Source of the DNA: Anarhynchus alexandrinus
Taxonomy: Eukaryota > Chordata > Aves > Charadriiformes > Charadriidae
Length of the DNA: 64,000 nt
Direction of reading: 5' to 3'
Assembly (NCBI GenBank): GCA_008711295.1
Contig: VUYV01000499.1
Span: 248,001 to 312,000 of the forward strand
The stretch's first letter is position 1. The number at the start of each line of letters is the position of its first letter. This document shows, piece after piece, positions 13,001 to 22,587 of the stretch. The notes beneath the pieces are model-generated. The model was not told the origin of the DNA. It did no database searches and worked only from the letters and a program-made list of their open reading frames with translations. A program made the position numbers and the translations under genes.

Positions 13001-16000
13001 AAGGCGGAAGACAGCAAATGTGTAGCTTGTCAGTCTGAGAAACCAGGTGTGTTCTTCTCTTTTCTGTTGTTTCCCTCTCAGCCTTTACAGAATAAAATAC
13101 ATTGCATATAAAAAATATTTTCAGCAACATGGCTGTAAGCCAGACAGGATGGATTAGTGCCTGTCTGCAGGAATGGTTACAAGCACTTTTGAGGTCTCAG
13201 CCCGGGTTCCAGCCTGTCACATGAATTGAACTGATTGTAAAATGTATTAGTACGGAGCTGAATTGATGCAACTATACCCTGCTTTGCAGGTGGTGAGGAA
13301 AGATGGCTAAACTGGATGCCTTAATTAACTTGAAACCAATTTACTTATTTTCATTGGAGAAAAATGTGAACTCCACTTCTGTTTCAAATCATAAGTAGAA
13401 ACAGCATTTACAGAACATGGCCAAAAATGTTTCCACTCAGCGTTTGTGTGTAATTGAGCAGAGATATGAAGCCAGATTTCAAGACAGTGTAGTCTCTAGT
13501 CATCTTAAGCTAAAACAAAACCATATGTTCAGCTATGCCTATGAAGGCCAGTGGTAGTCTTCCAGAACATGGCTGACCTTGTTCTGGAAGGTCAGGGTCC
13601 TTCCAGACCTTGGGGAGGTGGGCGCCTTCTTCAGTGCAGCCCTGGGTTGTTTCCCGTTATATGTGATTGTAATTGATTTTGAGTGTGGTGAGTGTATTGT
13701 TTTTAAAGCACAAATAATTATTTTAGTGTTAATTTTCATTGGCTCTTAACATCATTTAATATACTATTATGTCAAAAAACACATTCGCAAATATATCCTG
13801 AGGGGAAAAAAAATCTAAGCTGGACTAGATTGTGCTTTTGTAATCATCCTGTATGGTAAGAGTGATACTTCTTCAGATAAGATAATGCATTTCAGAGGGA
13901 GCTTATTCTCATGGACTTTCAGCCTCAGACTGATCAGCTGACACTTTTGTTTGAGACTTTATCCATTGCAAGGAGGAATTCTGGAAATGTGAGAGGTTTA
14001 CCATGACCATCATGGTACAGAGAATTGCACAGTTATATTACATCTGCCAAGGGGAAGAGTAAGACAAGTAAAATGGGAGGACAGAAATTTTCTGAATGTG
14101 CTGTGGAAGAGAAGACCCATTCTGGTCTTACTGTTTTGAATTTGAGACATTATCTTCTGCCTCTCTTTTAAATGCCAGCTTCGGTAGTTTAAAACTGTAG
14201 GTGAACATGACAATTATGTGACGCTTTTGTGCCTTCTGAATGTCCACTTCAGTCCTCACACTTAGGGAGCTGAAGTTTTCTGTTGGGGTGCAGCATCAAG
14301 TGACATCTCTTCCTTTACCAGAGAGAAAAATCAGAAGGCAACCGTTGTCTTTCAGGCCTCTTTATGGAGATTTCTGCTGCTGTTGAAGACAGTGTAGCTT
14401 GTGTAGTGAACACGGAGTTGTGGGTTTGGAATCTTTGGGTTCCTCTCTGTTTTTTTGCAATGATGTAGTTTTGAACATGTCTGTCTTTGGGATTTGGTGA
14501 TGAATCATTCTGGTAAATTCTCAGCCTCACATCACTTGACAGTGATCATTAACTTGAGTGGGGCTAACTTTGACTATGGGTTACTCGTGTCACTAGAAAT
14601 TCTTTTAGTAGTTTTAGTTGAGTACAGTACCTTTATTTGCATCTGAATCACGCTGTGTTGCTGTATTGTATGATCTGCAGTTGCTGTTTAAACATCATTG
14701 GTTCAATTTGTTCTTATAATCGTATATAGATTATAAAGAAGAATCTAGGTGTTTCTATTGTTTACATTCTCAGATTGAGTTTGACTTAAATTAACTTGTA
14801 GCTTGACGGTTTTTTACTGTTACACTTGTCCGCTTTGTAATTTAGCGAGCATTTATGAGTTTCTTAAAAAGTTCACGTTCACTTTATCATTTTTGCAGGA
14901 TGATTAACTATCTTGCTTATTTCTCAGGGAGTTCAGTGCCTGTGACCAGTAGCAGTGTTTCTGCATTTTCTGCTTCTTCAGGAGGATTTCTGGATTTAGA
15001 CAAATTCAAGAAGCCCGAAGGAAGCTGGGATTGTGAGGTCTGCTTGGTCCAAAACAAAGCAGAAGCTACAAAATGTGTAGCCTGTGAAAGTGCAAAGCCA
15101 GGCACCAAAGCAGAACTCAAAGGTAATGCTTAATGAGAAAAATGAGGGTGTGCATTCTGCAATTTATTTTTTCTTTTGTATTTGGGTGTTTTGGAGTGTT
15201 TTTTTCTTGAGTACAATTATTTTTCCTTTGAGGTATGGCAAAATTGTTCATTTTTCCTCTAGCAATACTGCTCAAGTAAGGTAATATGCCTATGTTTCCA
15301 CACCCTTTTACCGGAAAAAGATTGTTCTTTTTAGAGAAAAGCTTGTATTAATGACATAGCTGTTCTTTACAAGCCTTATGTGGTATTCATTGGGAGTTTA
15401 GACTAAAAGCATGATCTTTCGAAGAATCTAGCCGTATACTTTTGCAATGCCAGGTCGTGGATAGAAGAATACCATTGCAAAAAGGTGTACATAGAGAGGA
15501 AGTGTGGAGTTTTCTTATCTGTTTTGTGGTTTGTTTGGTTTTTTTTTTAAATAGTTCTAACTATGGGAATTTCAGGACTAGAATCCCAGCCATGTCGCTA
15601 AAGCCTACATGTATTATTACGTCATGTATTGCAAACTTAACATTATTGCTTGTTTCTGCAGGTTTTGGTACTCCTACTGTGTCCACAAATGCTGCAATGC
15701 CATCATTTACATTTGGTGTCCAGTCGTCATCCTCTGAATCTTCTCATACATTAGGTAGCACAGGAAATTTTAAATTCGGAGAGCAAGGGAGCTTCAAGTT
15801 CGGCATTGCATCTGAATCTGCATCCTCCAACACTGTGACTGGGGGTTTTAAGTTTCCTACTAGTTCAGGGGACTTCAAATTCGGAGTTTCTTCCTCAGAC
15901 TCTAAGTCAGAAGACAGTAAAAAAGAAAGTAAAAGTAACAGTTTTACCTTTGGACTTCCATCTACGAGCAGTCAGGCTCCTTCCACATTTCAGTTTGGGA

Positions 16001-19000
16001 CAGCGAGCCTGGGACAGCAGGAAAAGAAAGAGGAACCAGTTTTGGGAGGCTTTGGTTTTGGCACAAGTTCGACTTCTTCTGTAGCTACCAATGAGAATAA
16101 AACTGGAGTCAGTGGCTTCACTTTTGGAACTGTGGCAGAAAAGGAGGTAGCATCACCTGCTCTAGCATTTAAGAAGTCAGATGAGAAAAAGGATGAAAGT
16201 CTTTCAACAAAGGGAGGCTTCTCTTTTGGCAGTGTGGAGTCTGCGCCTGCCTCACAGTTTGTTTTGGGAAGGACAGAAGAGAAACAGGACTCTGTCACTT
16301 CTGCTGCTCCATTAGCATTTGGAAAGAAAGCTGACAATGAAGAGTTAAAGGCACAACCTATCTTTTCAGCTGGGACGGCTGAGCATACCAAAGAGGAGAG
16401 CACAGCAAAACCTATATTCAATTTTAGTTTTGTCAAACCATCGGAGAAGGAAACTGAGCAGGCAAAGCCGTCTTTTGCATTTGGGGCACAAACCAGTACT
16501 TCAGGTAGATGGAACATCTTTTGTCTTCACTTGTCTGCTCGTGTCCATCAAATAATACCTCTGAAGCCATACTGGACAAAAATCTTTGGGATTAGATATA
16601 TTTATGTACTAGAGCTTTAGAAAAGGTGTAATTACTACCCGCAGCCTGTCTTTAGTTCTGGTTGTTGGTGTGTAGACAATATGTAGTAAGTACTTTTTAG
16701 ATTTCAGTGAGTTTTAACACTAGGTTTAGACAAAAAAAATCGCCACACCTTTAAGAACCTGTATTGCTTCTTGTATGAACACAGGAGTTGTATTGTCTCA
16801 GTGGTAGCAGCACAGCTAGTGATAAAATCTGTAGTATGGTGCAGTATAAGGGCCTTTTACCAGCATTGTTTTTCATAGTGAAAGGGGATAAGAAAGGGAA
16901 TGTCTTACTCCCATGTACTTGCAGCTATGCTGCAGGATGTCCCTACTGCTACAAAGGTATAAAAATAACTTCATAGATATTACAGAGTTTTGTATCCTGA
17001 TTTGTTGAAAGTCTGCAGTGGAGGATTAAAGTTCTTCAGTGGTGATCACTGTGTGGAAAAATTGTGGTTGTTAAATTCCATTTGTATGACTTAGCAACTG
17101 TGTTTCAGAGAACAGAACTAGTTTCTAACTTTTGAAGTGATATGGAAAAGCACATCAGTAAGTAACCCTGAATAAAAGCAATACATAGGGTTATACTGGT
17201 TCTAATCACAGTATTCTTAGGTTGAACTGCTAGTGAACAGACAGGTTTTTGCAGGACTGTGGGCTTTGGGGGAGGGGAGACAGGTGGGTGGGCAGCTTTG
17301 AGGTTGGGTTTTTTTGGTTGGTCGTTTTTTTACCTACCAGGTAAAGTTCTGGAGTTTGGTTTAGTCATGGAAAGTTGATGAAGCACCTTGTGCAAAAAGG
17401 AAATTTTAACAAGCATTCTGAAGAATGGTATAGTCCCTTAAAAATGGCATAGATGAAAAGGGGCCATAACTGCTGGGAAAAAAGATAGTGGGAAATTGAA
17501 AACGAGATCCCAAATTAATAATGAGAATTAGACCAGCAGCTTAGGGAAAGCTGAAGAATGAGTGACTTTAAAAGACAGCTCTATGTAAGTATGTGAAACT
17601 TCACTCAGTACTTTGTAAGAATGGTCTTAATGGAGGGTTGTTCTGTGTTGCTTGGTCTTGCAAGTGCTTAAGTACAATGAACTTAAGCTTGGAAGAGGTA
17701 GGCTGGAGGATGGTAAGCTTTGCTTGACTTAAAAGCTGTAGGCACAGGGCTGCATTTTCGAACAAGCTACAAATGCAAATGTATCACTGTGTTTTTCAAT
17801 ACTCCATTGAGCAAAGCCATAAAGCTGTTACAGGTGATTGATGTTGATCTGAAATATATTTTTGTTTGAAGAGTTCAGAAGTACTGCTTAATACAGGTAC
17901 AGGTAATGACAGCCAGTGCTTAGTGTTTGTAACCAGTGAAGCCTCAAGTGCAGCGGTATCCTTGTTCTTCACAATTCTTCCGTTCCTTTAATTGTGGATG
18001 ACAGCAATCAGCTCATTAAATCTGGATCTTACGTGACAGTAGCTGGGATAGTAGTTGAGGTGTCATTCATTTTGGACAGTGATTGAAACAGGAGTCTGTT
18101 NAAGGTGTCATTCATGATTGCTCTTTGGACAGTGATTGAAACAGGAGTCTGTTTGCTGTACTTTGGCATTTCTGTGGTGGTTTATGTACTGTTCTTTCTT
18201 TCAGATCAAGGAGCCACAAAGCCATCCTTCAGCTTCTTGAGCTCAGGTTCCTCCAGCACAGTTGTTCCCACCACTTCAGCCAACAGCAGCAGTGTGTTTG
18301 GCAGCGCCATCTCTTCCTCAAATCCTCAGCCTGTTCCCGCTCCCTTCGTGTTTGGACAACCCAGCAACACTGTGAGCAGCTCTGTTTTTGGCAATTCTAC
18401 AGAATCTGCAGCATCTCAGTCATTTGGCTTCTCTCAAGAAAACAAACCAGCAACCACATCTTCCAGCACGGCTCTTGCTTCATTTCTCTTTGGTTCGGGA
18501 GCCAGCAGTACCAATGCAGCAAATTCAGGCTTTACCTTTGGAGCCACAACCACATCAAGTTCAACAGGTACCTTTTAAATAGACGCTCTTCTCATTTTTG
18601 CCATTACATAGGGGACTGAAGAAATACTGTTTCACAAATGTTTTACTTTAGACAATGTGTAGGCCAAATGCATGAAAGCAGAGAAAAATACTGAGTATTC
18701 AACAATATAAATTGGGGCGCAGTTTTTCAGTTTGGGAAATCCAGTTTAGGAATGCACTGGCAGCAGAATTGTTTTATGCAAAGGACAGTCCTTTACTGGA
18801 TGTCAATTTGCATAGGAATTTTCACCATGAGAATGATAGTTTCTTTCTTCTCACTGTCAGTCCAGTGCTTACAGTTAGAAGTCAATGAATTACAACTTTC
18901 CTGATTTTTCTTTTCCATACCTAAAACTCTCAACTGTTGTAAATAATGTCAAGATTTGCAAAATCCTTCCTTCACATATATAAACACAGTACCTCTACAT

Positions 19001-22000
19001 GCAATTGCTGCTGCTTAAGGATTGGTTTCTAATAAGCATTATGGCCAGTGTTTGTTAATTTTCTAGCAATTTAGAGAAGAAAGAAATAAGAATCTATAAG
19101 TTTCTTCATGTTTTATGTTTGTTTCCCCACTGCATGAATTTAGCAGTATGACACAAGACTAAATCCGCCAAATCATCTGTGCTCCTGCTAGCCTAGCAGT
19201 ATGTTGGAAATAAGATTGAACCTGTGAGGATGAGACTCCATGTAGTTTGATCTGATTGCTTAACCTTGTCATTCACAGAAATTAAATTTGCACACTTCTT
19301 TGTGTATCAGAAACAAAGAAAACAGTCCTAAATTATAACAACCAGCAGACCAATTTAATCTGTTAGAAATCAGTAACTTTCAGTGTCGTTTCATTAGTAG
19401 GCAACACCATATTTCAAACATCTTCACCAAGGATTTTTTTTTTTTTAATGCAGAAGCCAGTATTAACTTTTACCGTGTATCTGTTCATCTTCTTGGAAAG
19501 AAAAACAGTCAGGCGTTCCAAGTTACGGCGCAGTAGAGAGTATTTTCTGTTGCATGAAGGCTGCTTAAATTGCATGAATAGCGCTGTTTAAAACGTGCCC
19601 TTTTGCACAGCAGAGCTGCTGTGTATGTTCAGCCTTACTGTTCAGTCACCTGTTTTCATTTCGTTATTTCTACTGGCTATGCAGAACAGGAGCAGCTAAA
19701 CAAATAAGCCGTCTGTCTGTTAATGTTATGTAGAGAATTACTCTGCTAAACCAAGTTTTTGAGTACAGAGAGATCAGTGCAAGCTTGATCTGGCCTCCAG
19801 AAGTTGGGCAGGAAGGGGTGCAGTTGCGGACAAGAAAGATTCATGTTCTCACGATCCTAATAAATCTGGAGCTGTATTTTGCATGTTTGAAAAATACAAT
19901 TTGAATGAGTATTCTATGTGTGTGATACGAACAGCTTTTCATAAGTACAAATTAAAACGTACTATTTGTGGGAATCTGTTTCTAGAACATTAACACAGTA
20001 ACCCGAGTCTAGACAGCCGATGCGTTTGAGATTTAATTTTTGTCTTACTCTCCTAAACATGGCGTTTCTCATGTTACTTACCAGAAAAAGTGCAATTCCT
20101 GTTATGGCTGACGTAGTATTTGTTTTATATACTGACACAGTTAGTTTGAAATTAAGGTAAGTATTCAGCTGCCAGAATTGGGAAACAGGAGGGTTTAGAA
20201 CCTTTGTTTCTAGATTCATCCTTGTGGAGGGGAAAAAAACCTGCATATACTGACATTTCTCTTCTGTTCCCCGAGGGTCGTCCTCTTCGTTTCTGTTTGG
20301 CTCTGGGCCTCCGGCGCCTGCTGCCGGCCCAGCATTTGGCGCCAGTCAGCCACCAGCATTTGGCCAGAGCCAAGCGTCCAGCCAGCCAAGCGCTCCAAGT
20401 TTTGGATCGCTGTCGACAACGTTGTTTTCAGCTGGCGCTCAGCCTGCTCCTCCCGCCTTCGGCTCGGTGACGAGCAGCACTCAGCCCTCCGTGTTCGGAC
20501 AGCAAGCGACCCAACAGCCGGGCTTTGGCTCTGCTACCCCCAGTGCTGGTGAGTGCCGACCACCCTCTTCCCTTTTGGTCTCAAAGGTTGTATTTTTATT
20601 TGATTTTTCATGAAGTGCACCTTAAATTATATGGAGAAAGAAGACTTCCATCTTGTGCACGTATCTAAGAATTGCCCTCTCTAAAAATAATGGGTACAGG
20701 GTTAAGTCATTTGTGTCTCACTGCTTACTGTGGAGGATGTGCCATAGGTATGCCAGCTTCACAGTAAGCCTTCTCCACAAGAGACTTGGCAGACATGGAG
20801 GTTGCAACCCTACCACTAAGTATCGGGGTTTCTTTTCTTGAGACATCTAGTGATCAAAAGGATGTGTTGAAAATTGTGGTGTATTCACTGGTAAGACTGT
20901 ACAAACCAGAACAGCGGAAGCAGTGCAAAATTATTATTTTTGGATTTGTTAGAGTAGTTCTTAGTTATCTGACTTCATTAGCAGGCTTTGGCAATTTATT
21001 TGGATGGGAGGCTTTTTTGTGTAAGAATATGGTCAGAATTATTGATAAGCATTTATGGGTTTAAGACTTTATTTAAAGGTCTTTTTACTGGTGAAGTATA
21101 AAATACCATGGGAGGGGGGCAGAGAACGACCCTTATAATTTAAGTGTAAGAAAGACCTGTTTCACACTAGTAATTATTAAAAAACACACTGCCAGAAAAT
21201 ATGTATTTGATATCATCACGTTAAATACTTAAAGGGAAAAACATCCTCTTTTTCTGTCGGAAGCTTTACCTCCAGAAGTTCAGCCTCCATTAAAAGTAAC
21301 TGACATTTTTGGACTGATCAGCAGAGTAGTTGGCATACCACGTTAGTCAGGTAGCAGTTTAAAGATAAATATCTCCCTGGATTGTCTGTATTGTTTATCA
21401 GTTACTTTGATGGTAGGAATTATTTTTTTTTTTTTTTTTGAGATGAGATGCTGTGTTAGCACATTAAGTAAAAGGGAGTCCCTGGAACTGACTGCATGAA
21501 TGCAAGGAAGTTTACTTAAATATAAATCTACATGATTCAATACTATAATTTAAGACTTTAGTAATAAACTTCAGTATGCACAGTTATGAACTTAATGGTG
21601 GTACAGAAGTTAGCTAACAATTCATTATCAGCGGGCCAGCAGTGTTACTTTAAGAATCCCTTTATGATTCTCTATTGAAGTGAAGGAATTCTTCTGTGCG
21701 CTGTTCCTGTAGTAATCAGGCACTTCTAGTGCAACCCCCTCCCCCAACTTTGTTGTCTTGAGCGACCTGTAAAAAAATTCACTAAAGACAGTGGGAAGAA
21801 CACGAGGATTTTGCTGGAAAGGATGAACTCAAATTTCAACTTTCTTACTCCCTTCTGCTTCCACCCCGTCTTCCCAGGTTCTGTATTCCAGTTCGGAAGT
21901 AATACTTCTAATTTCAACTTTCCAAATAACCCCGGAGTATTTACTTTTGGTGCAAATCTTCCTGCACCAGCAGCGCCGGCACAGCCTTCTGGCTCTTCAG

Positions 22001-22587
22001 GATTTTCATTCAGCCAGCCTCCAGCATTTACAGTGGGGTAAGAGACCGTATCAGAATTTCACTTGAGCTGTGGGTAATATCAGTGGACAGTATTCAGCCT
22101 CTACTGCTGTTAAATCGTGGTGTTCAGATGAACCTTGGAGTTTGAAACTAAATTGGGCATCCTGCCTTGCATTAGCCTGACTGGCTAAGTAAGCAACGGT
22201 ACCTTTAAAGGAGCCTAGTTGTCAGAAATATCACACATCAACACATGTGAAATTGTCTTGTTCTTGAAAGGTAAGATCCGTATGTAGCCATTGTGCTGCT
22301 ACTTACCTTCTTAGTCAGAGAGATGTAATTGCTTTTGGTTTCTGGAACTCTTTTCCTCCTGTTCATCACATGTCATTTGTTGCCAGCCGATAACTAGTGA
22401 GACAAGACTATGAAACAGTTGTTCTGGAATATCTACTCGGTGCTGCTACTGAATTTTCAGCTACGCTGTCCTAAACTCTGAACTACTGATTTCTTTTGAT
22501 AGGACTAATGGGAAAAATGTTTTCTCTGCCTCTGGATCTTCAGTTTCTGGTCGGAAGATAAAGACTGCAGTTAGACGTAGAAAATAA
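3915..22587 (+). CDS. NUP153: NUP153, nuclear pore basket nucleoporin (partial, 14 spliced exons; introns included in span)
   Basis: NUP153 is an FG nucleoporin of the nuclear basket that binds transport receptors, Ran and lamins. The 14 exons seen here join without a frame break into about 1,100 codons ending in TAA at 22585-22587. In order they encode an N-terminal-region segment, a RanBP2-type zinc-finger region (window residues about 300-520, one degenerate finger plus three canonical W-x-C-x2-C-x10-C-x2-C fingers), a long FxFG/FG-repeat domain (about 528-1070) and the basic tail SGRKIKTAVRRRK. The human protein has about 1,475 residues, so roughly the first quarter lies left of the window. 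Every junction has GT and AG, and phases match across all introns. Identity rests on family knowledge: four-finger plus FG architecture, the tail, and local matches such as VYTRPAISSF and LKEGSVLDILKSPG. The neighbours FAM8A1 and CAP2 agree with vertebrate synteny. Confidence 0.97.
4062..4790 (+). other. NUP153: NUP153 intron
   Basis: Non-coding. A 70-codon open stretch at 4359-4571 has no recognisable content. Nothing else stands out. Confidence 0.7.
4791..4843 (+). CDS. NUP153: NUP153 coding exon 2 of window (small)
   Basis: This 53-nt exon is too short for a simple ORF search. It starts in phase 0 after aacttgcag and ends two bases into a codon before gtatga. It encodes GMREKSFPAEQRVKPSE. 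It is supported because its odd length is exactly completed by the next exon (AG + C gives Ser) and because it sits between two certain exons. Sequence conservation is modest. Confidence 0.78.
4844..7354 (+). other. NUP153: NUP153 intron with alternating GC/AC tract
   Basis: This 2.5 kb intron has several short chance ORFs. At 6854-6870 a (GC)n(AC)n tract is followed by a CT run and a short AT repeat. No repeat family was recognised. Confidence 0.7.
6854..6904 (+). repeat. Composite simple repeat (GC/AC)n-(CT)n-(AT)n
   Basis: Seventeen bases of strict purine-pyrimidine alternation are followed by a CT-rich stretch (6871-6891) and atatatat. The class is clear from sequence. Confidence 0.8.
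7355..7484 (+). CDS. NUP153: NUP153 coding exon 3 of window
   Basis: This 130-nt exon follows ttctgtgccag and ends before gtaagg. One base completes the split Ser codon, followed by 43 codons reading NLTYPKFGTPASNGLSSGG and then a Gly-rich KMRRERG motif typical of NUP153. The end is phase 0. Confidence 0.92.
7485..9061 (+). other. NUP153: NUP153 intron
   Basis: Intronic sequence with no identifiable element. A 129-codon minus-strand open frame at 8140-8529 is low in information and unsupported. Confidence 0.7.
9062..9199 (+). CDS. NUP153: NUP153 coding exon 4 of window
   Basis: The exon has 46 codons, phase 0 to 0, acceptor tttacacgtag and donor gtaaat. It encodes EVEEPVLPKVPLPISTASLP then SFNFSFLASS. 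This matches the human VPVLPKISLPI / LPTFNF region in the N-terminal domain. Confidence 0.92.
9200..9982 (+). other. NUP153: NUP153 intron
   Basis: A+T-rich intron. I see nothing beyond the splice signals. Confidence 0.7.
9983..10075 (+). CDS. NUP153: NUP153 coding exon 5 of window
   Basis: The exon has 31 codons, phase 0 to 0, acceptor gaaaatacag and donor gtaagt. It encodes VQPASNVGSPVFRFSSPIVK and then STEAEVLPPLS, closely matching the human GSPMFKFSSPIVKSTEANVLPP segment. Confidence 0.93.
10312..10399 (+). CDS. NUP153: NUP153 coding exon 6 of window
   Basis: The exon reads IGFTFSVPVVKSAELSGSS and onward, ending one base into a codon before gtaata. The acceptor is a tandem tagcag: use of the first AG (exon from 10309) adds one Gln in frame. 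I chose the second AG because the human protein, as I recall it, runs directly into IGFTF. This exon begins the run of phase-1 introns. Confidence 0.88.
10681..10800 (+). CDS. NUP153: NUP153 coding exon 7 of window
   Basis: This 120-nt exon is phase 1 at both ends, with acceptor gttttaaaag and donor gtgaga. It encodes an acidic/basic stretch with KKEEKEEYVGPSKPAKVLKE followed by GSVLDILKSPG. The last motif is near-invariant just before the zinc-finger region. Confidence 0.93.
10801..12431 (+). other. NUP153: NUP153 intron
   Basis: A+T-rich intron with T runs near 11427-11438 and before the acceptor. No repeat or gene was recognised. Confidence 0.7.
12432..13046 (+). CDS. NUP153: NUP153 coding exon 8 of window: zinc fingers 1-3
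   Basis: This 615-nt exon is phase 1 to 1. After VYTRPAISSF come three RanBP2-type zinc fingers, which in this family bind Ran. Finger 1 (12560-12625) is degenerate: the residues at the first two Cys positions are Ser and Tyr, a Cys lies three residues on, and only the KCVTC pair is normal. Finger 2 (from 12761) reads WDCDTCLVQNKPEATKCIAC and finger 3 (from 12971) WDCAVCLVSNKAEDSKCVAC; both are canonical. The linkers carry the repeated LGFxDKFK motif. The donor is gtgtgt. Confidence 0.96.
13047..14927 (+). other. NUP153: NUP153 intron
   Basis: Intron between zinc-finger exons. No recognised element; short open frames are chance. Confidence 0.7.
14928..15122 (+). CDS. NUP153: NUP153 coding exon 9 of window: zinc finger 4
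   Basis: This 195-nt exon is phase 1 to 1, with acceptor tatttctcag and donor gtaatg. A Ser/Ala-rich linker leads to LDKFKKPEGS and the canonical finger WDCEVCLVQNKAEATKCVAC, followed by ESAKPGTKAELKG. Finger plus linker form one symmetrical exon. Confidence 0.96.
15123..15661 (+). other. NUP153: NUP153 intron
   Basis: Short intron. The final 220 bases are open in the frame of the next exon, so intron retention here would not stop translation at once. Nothing else was seen. Confidence 0.65.
15662..16504 (+). CDS. NUP153: NUP153 coding exon 10 of window: start of FG-repeat domain
   Basis: This 843-nt exon (280 full codons, phase 1 to 1) follows tgtttctgcag and ends before gtagat. It is a run of FxFG/FG units (FTFGVQ, FKFGEQ, FKFGIA, FKFGVS, FTFGLP, FQFGTA, FGFGTS, FTFGTV, FSFGSV, AFGKK, FAFGAQ) spaced by Ser/Thr/Lys/Glu-rich linkers. 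It is intrinsically disordered and binds importin-beta-type receptors. The markers RTEEKQ, FGKKADNEE and FAFGAQTSTS match the human protein. The upstream 220 bases of open frame are intron. Confidence 0.97.
16505..18204 (+). other. NUP153: NUP153 intron with unresolved base
   Basis: Non-coding, apart from a local duplication around a single N at 18101, described separately. Confidence 0.7.
18058..18153 (+). repeat. Imperfect tandem duplication around an N (probable assembly join)
   Basis: The block beginning aggtgtcattcat and ending acaggagtctgtt occurs at 18058-18100 and again at 18103-18153. The second copy has an 8-base insertion (gattgctc). A single N at 18101 separates them. This is what a poorly merged contig overlap looks like, though a true polymorphic duplication is possible. 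Confidence 0.85.
18205..18567 (+). CDS. NUP153: NUP153 coding exon 11 of window: FG repeats
   Basis: This 363-nt exon is phase 1 to 1, with acceptor tctttcag and donor gtacct. It encodes DQGATKPSFSFLSSGSSSTV and then FG units (SVFGSA, FVFGQP, SVFGNS, FGFSQ, FLFGSG, FTFGAT) in Ser/Thr-rich spacers. An unresolved base and a local duplication lie about 50-150 bases upstream in the intron. Confidence 0.96.
18568..20275 (+). other. NUP153: NUP153 intron
   Basis: No repeat or RNA gene was recognised. G+C rises only as the CpG-rich exon is approached. Confidence 0.7.
20276..20548 (+). CDS. NUP153: NUP153 coding exon 12 of window: FG repeats, CpG-rich
   Basis: This 273-nt exon is phase 1 to 1. The acceptor is ttctgttccccgag (G at -3 is uncommon) and the donor gtgagt. 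It encodes SSSFLFGSGPPAPAAGPAFG and then many short AFG/VFG units with Gln/Pro-rich spacers. Compared with the other NUP153 exons it is clearly richer in G+C and CpG. Confidence 0.93.
20549..21877 (+). other. NUP153: NUP153 intron
   Basis: A+T-rich, with a T run at about 21422-21439. No other feature was seen. Confidence 0.7.
21878..22037 (+). CDS. NUP153: NUP153 coding exon 13 of window: last FG repeats
   Basis: This 160-nt exon follows cgtcttcccag and ends two bases into a codon before gtaaga. It encodes FQFGSN, the FNFPNN segment, VFTFGAN and a Pro/Ala/Ser tail ending PPAFTVG. The C-terminal FTFG motif is the counterpart of the human site reported to bind the HIV-1 capsid. Confidence 0.95.
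22038..22502 (+). other. NUP153: NUP153 last intron
   Basis: A 465-base phase-2 intron with no recognised element. Confidence 0.75.
22503..22587 (+). CDS. NUP153: NUP153 terminal coding exon
   Basis: One base completes a Gly codon, then 27 codons encode TNGKNVFSASGSSVSGRKIK and the basic end TAVRRRK, followed by TAA. The acceptor is tcttttgatag. The Arg/Lys tail is the hallmark C-terminus of NUP153 and resembles an importin-alpha-binding basic signal. Confidence 0.96.

Noticed and set aside
12625..13017. 130-codon minus-strand open frame
   Set aside because: It is antisense to the NUP153 zinc-finger exon and has no independent support.
15990..16517. 175-codon minus-strand open frame
   Set aside because: It is the antisense shadow of the NUP153 FG exon, whose plus-strand frame is certain.
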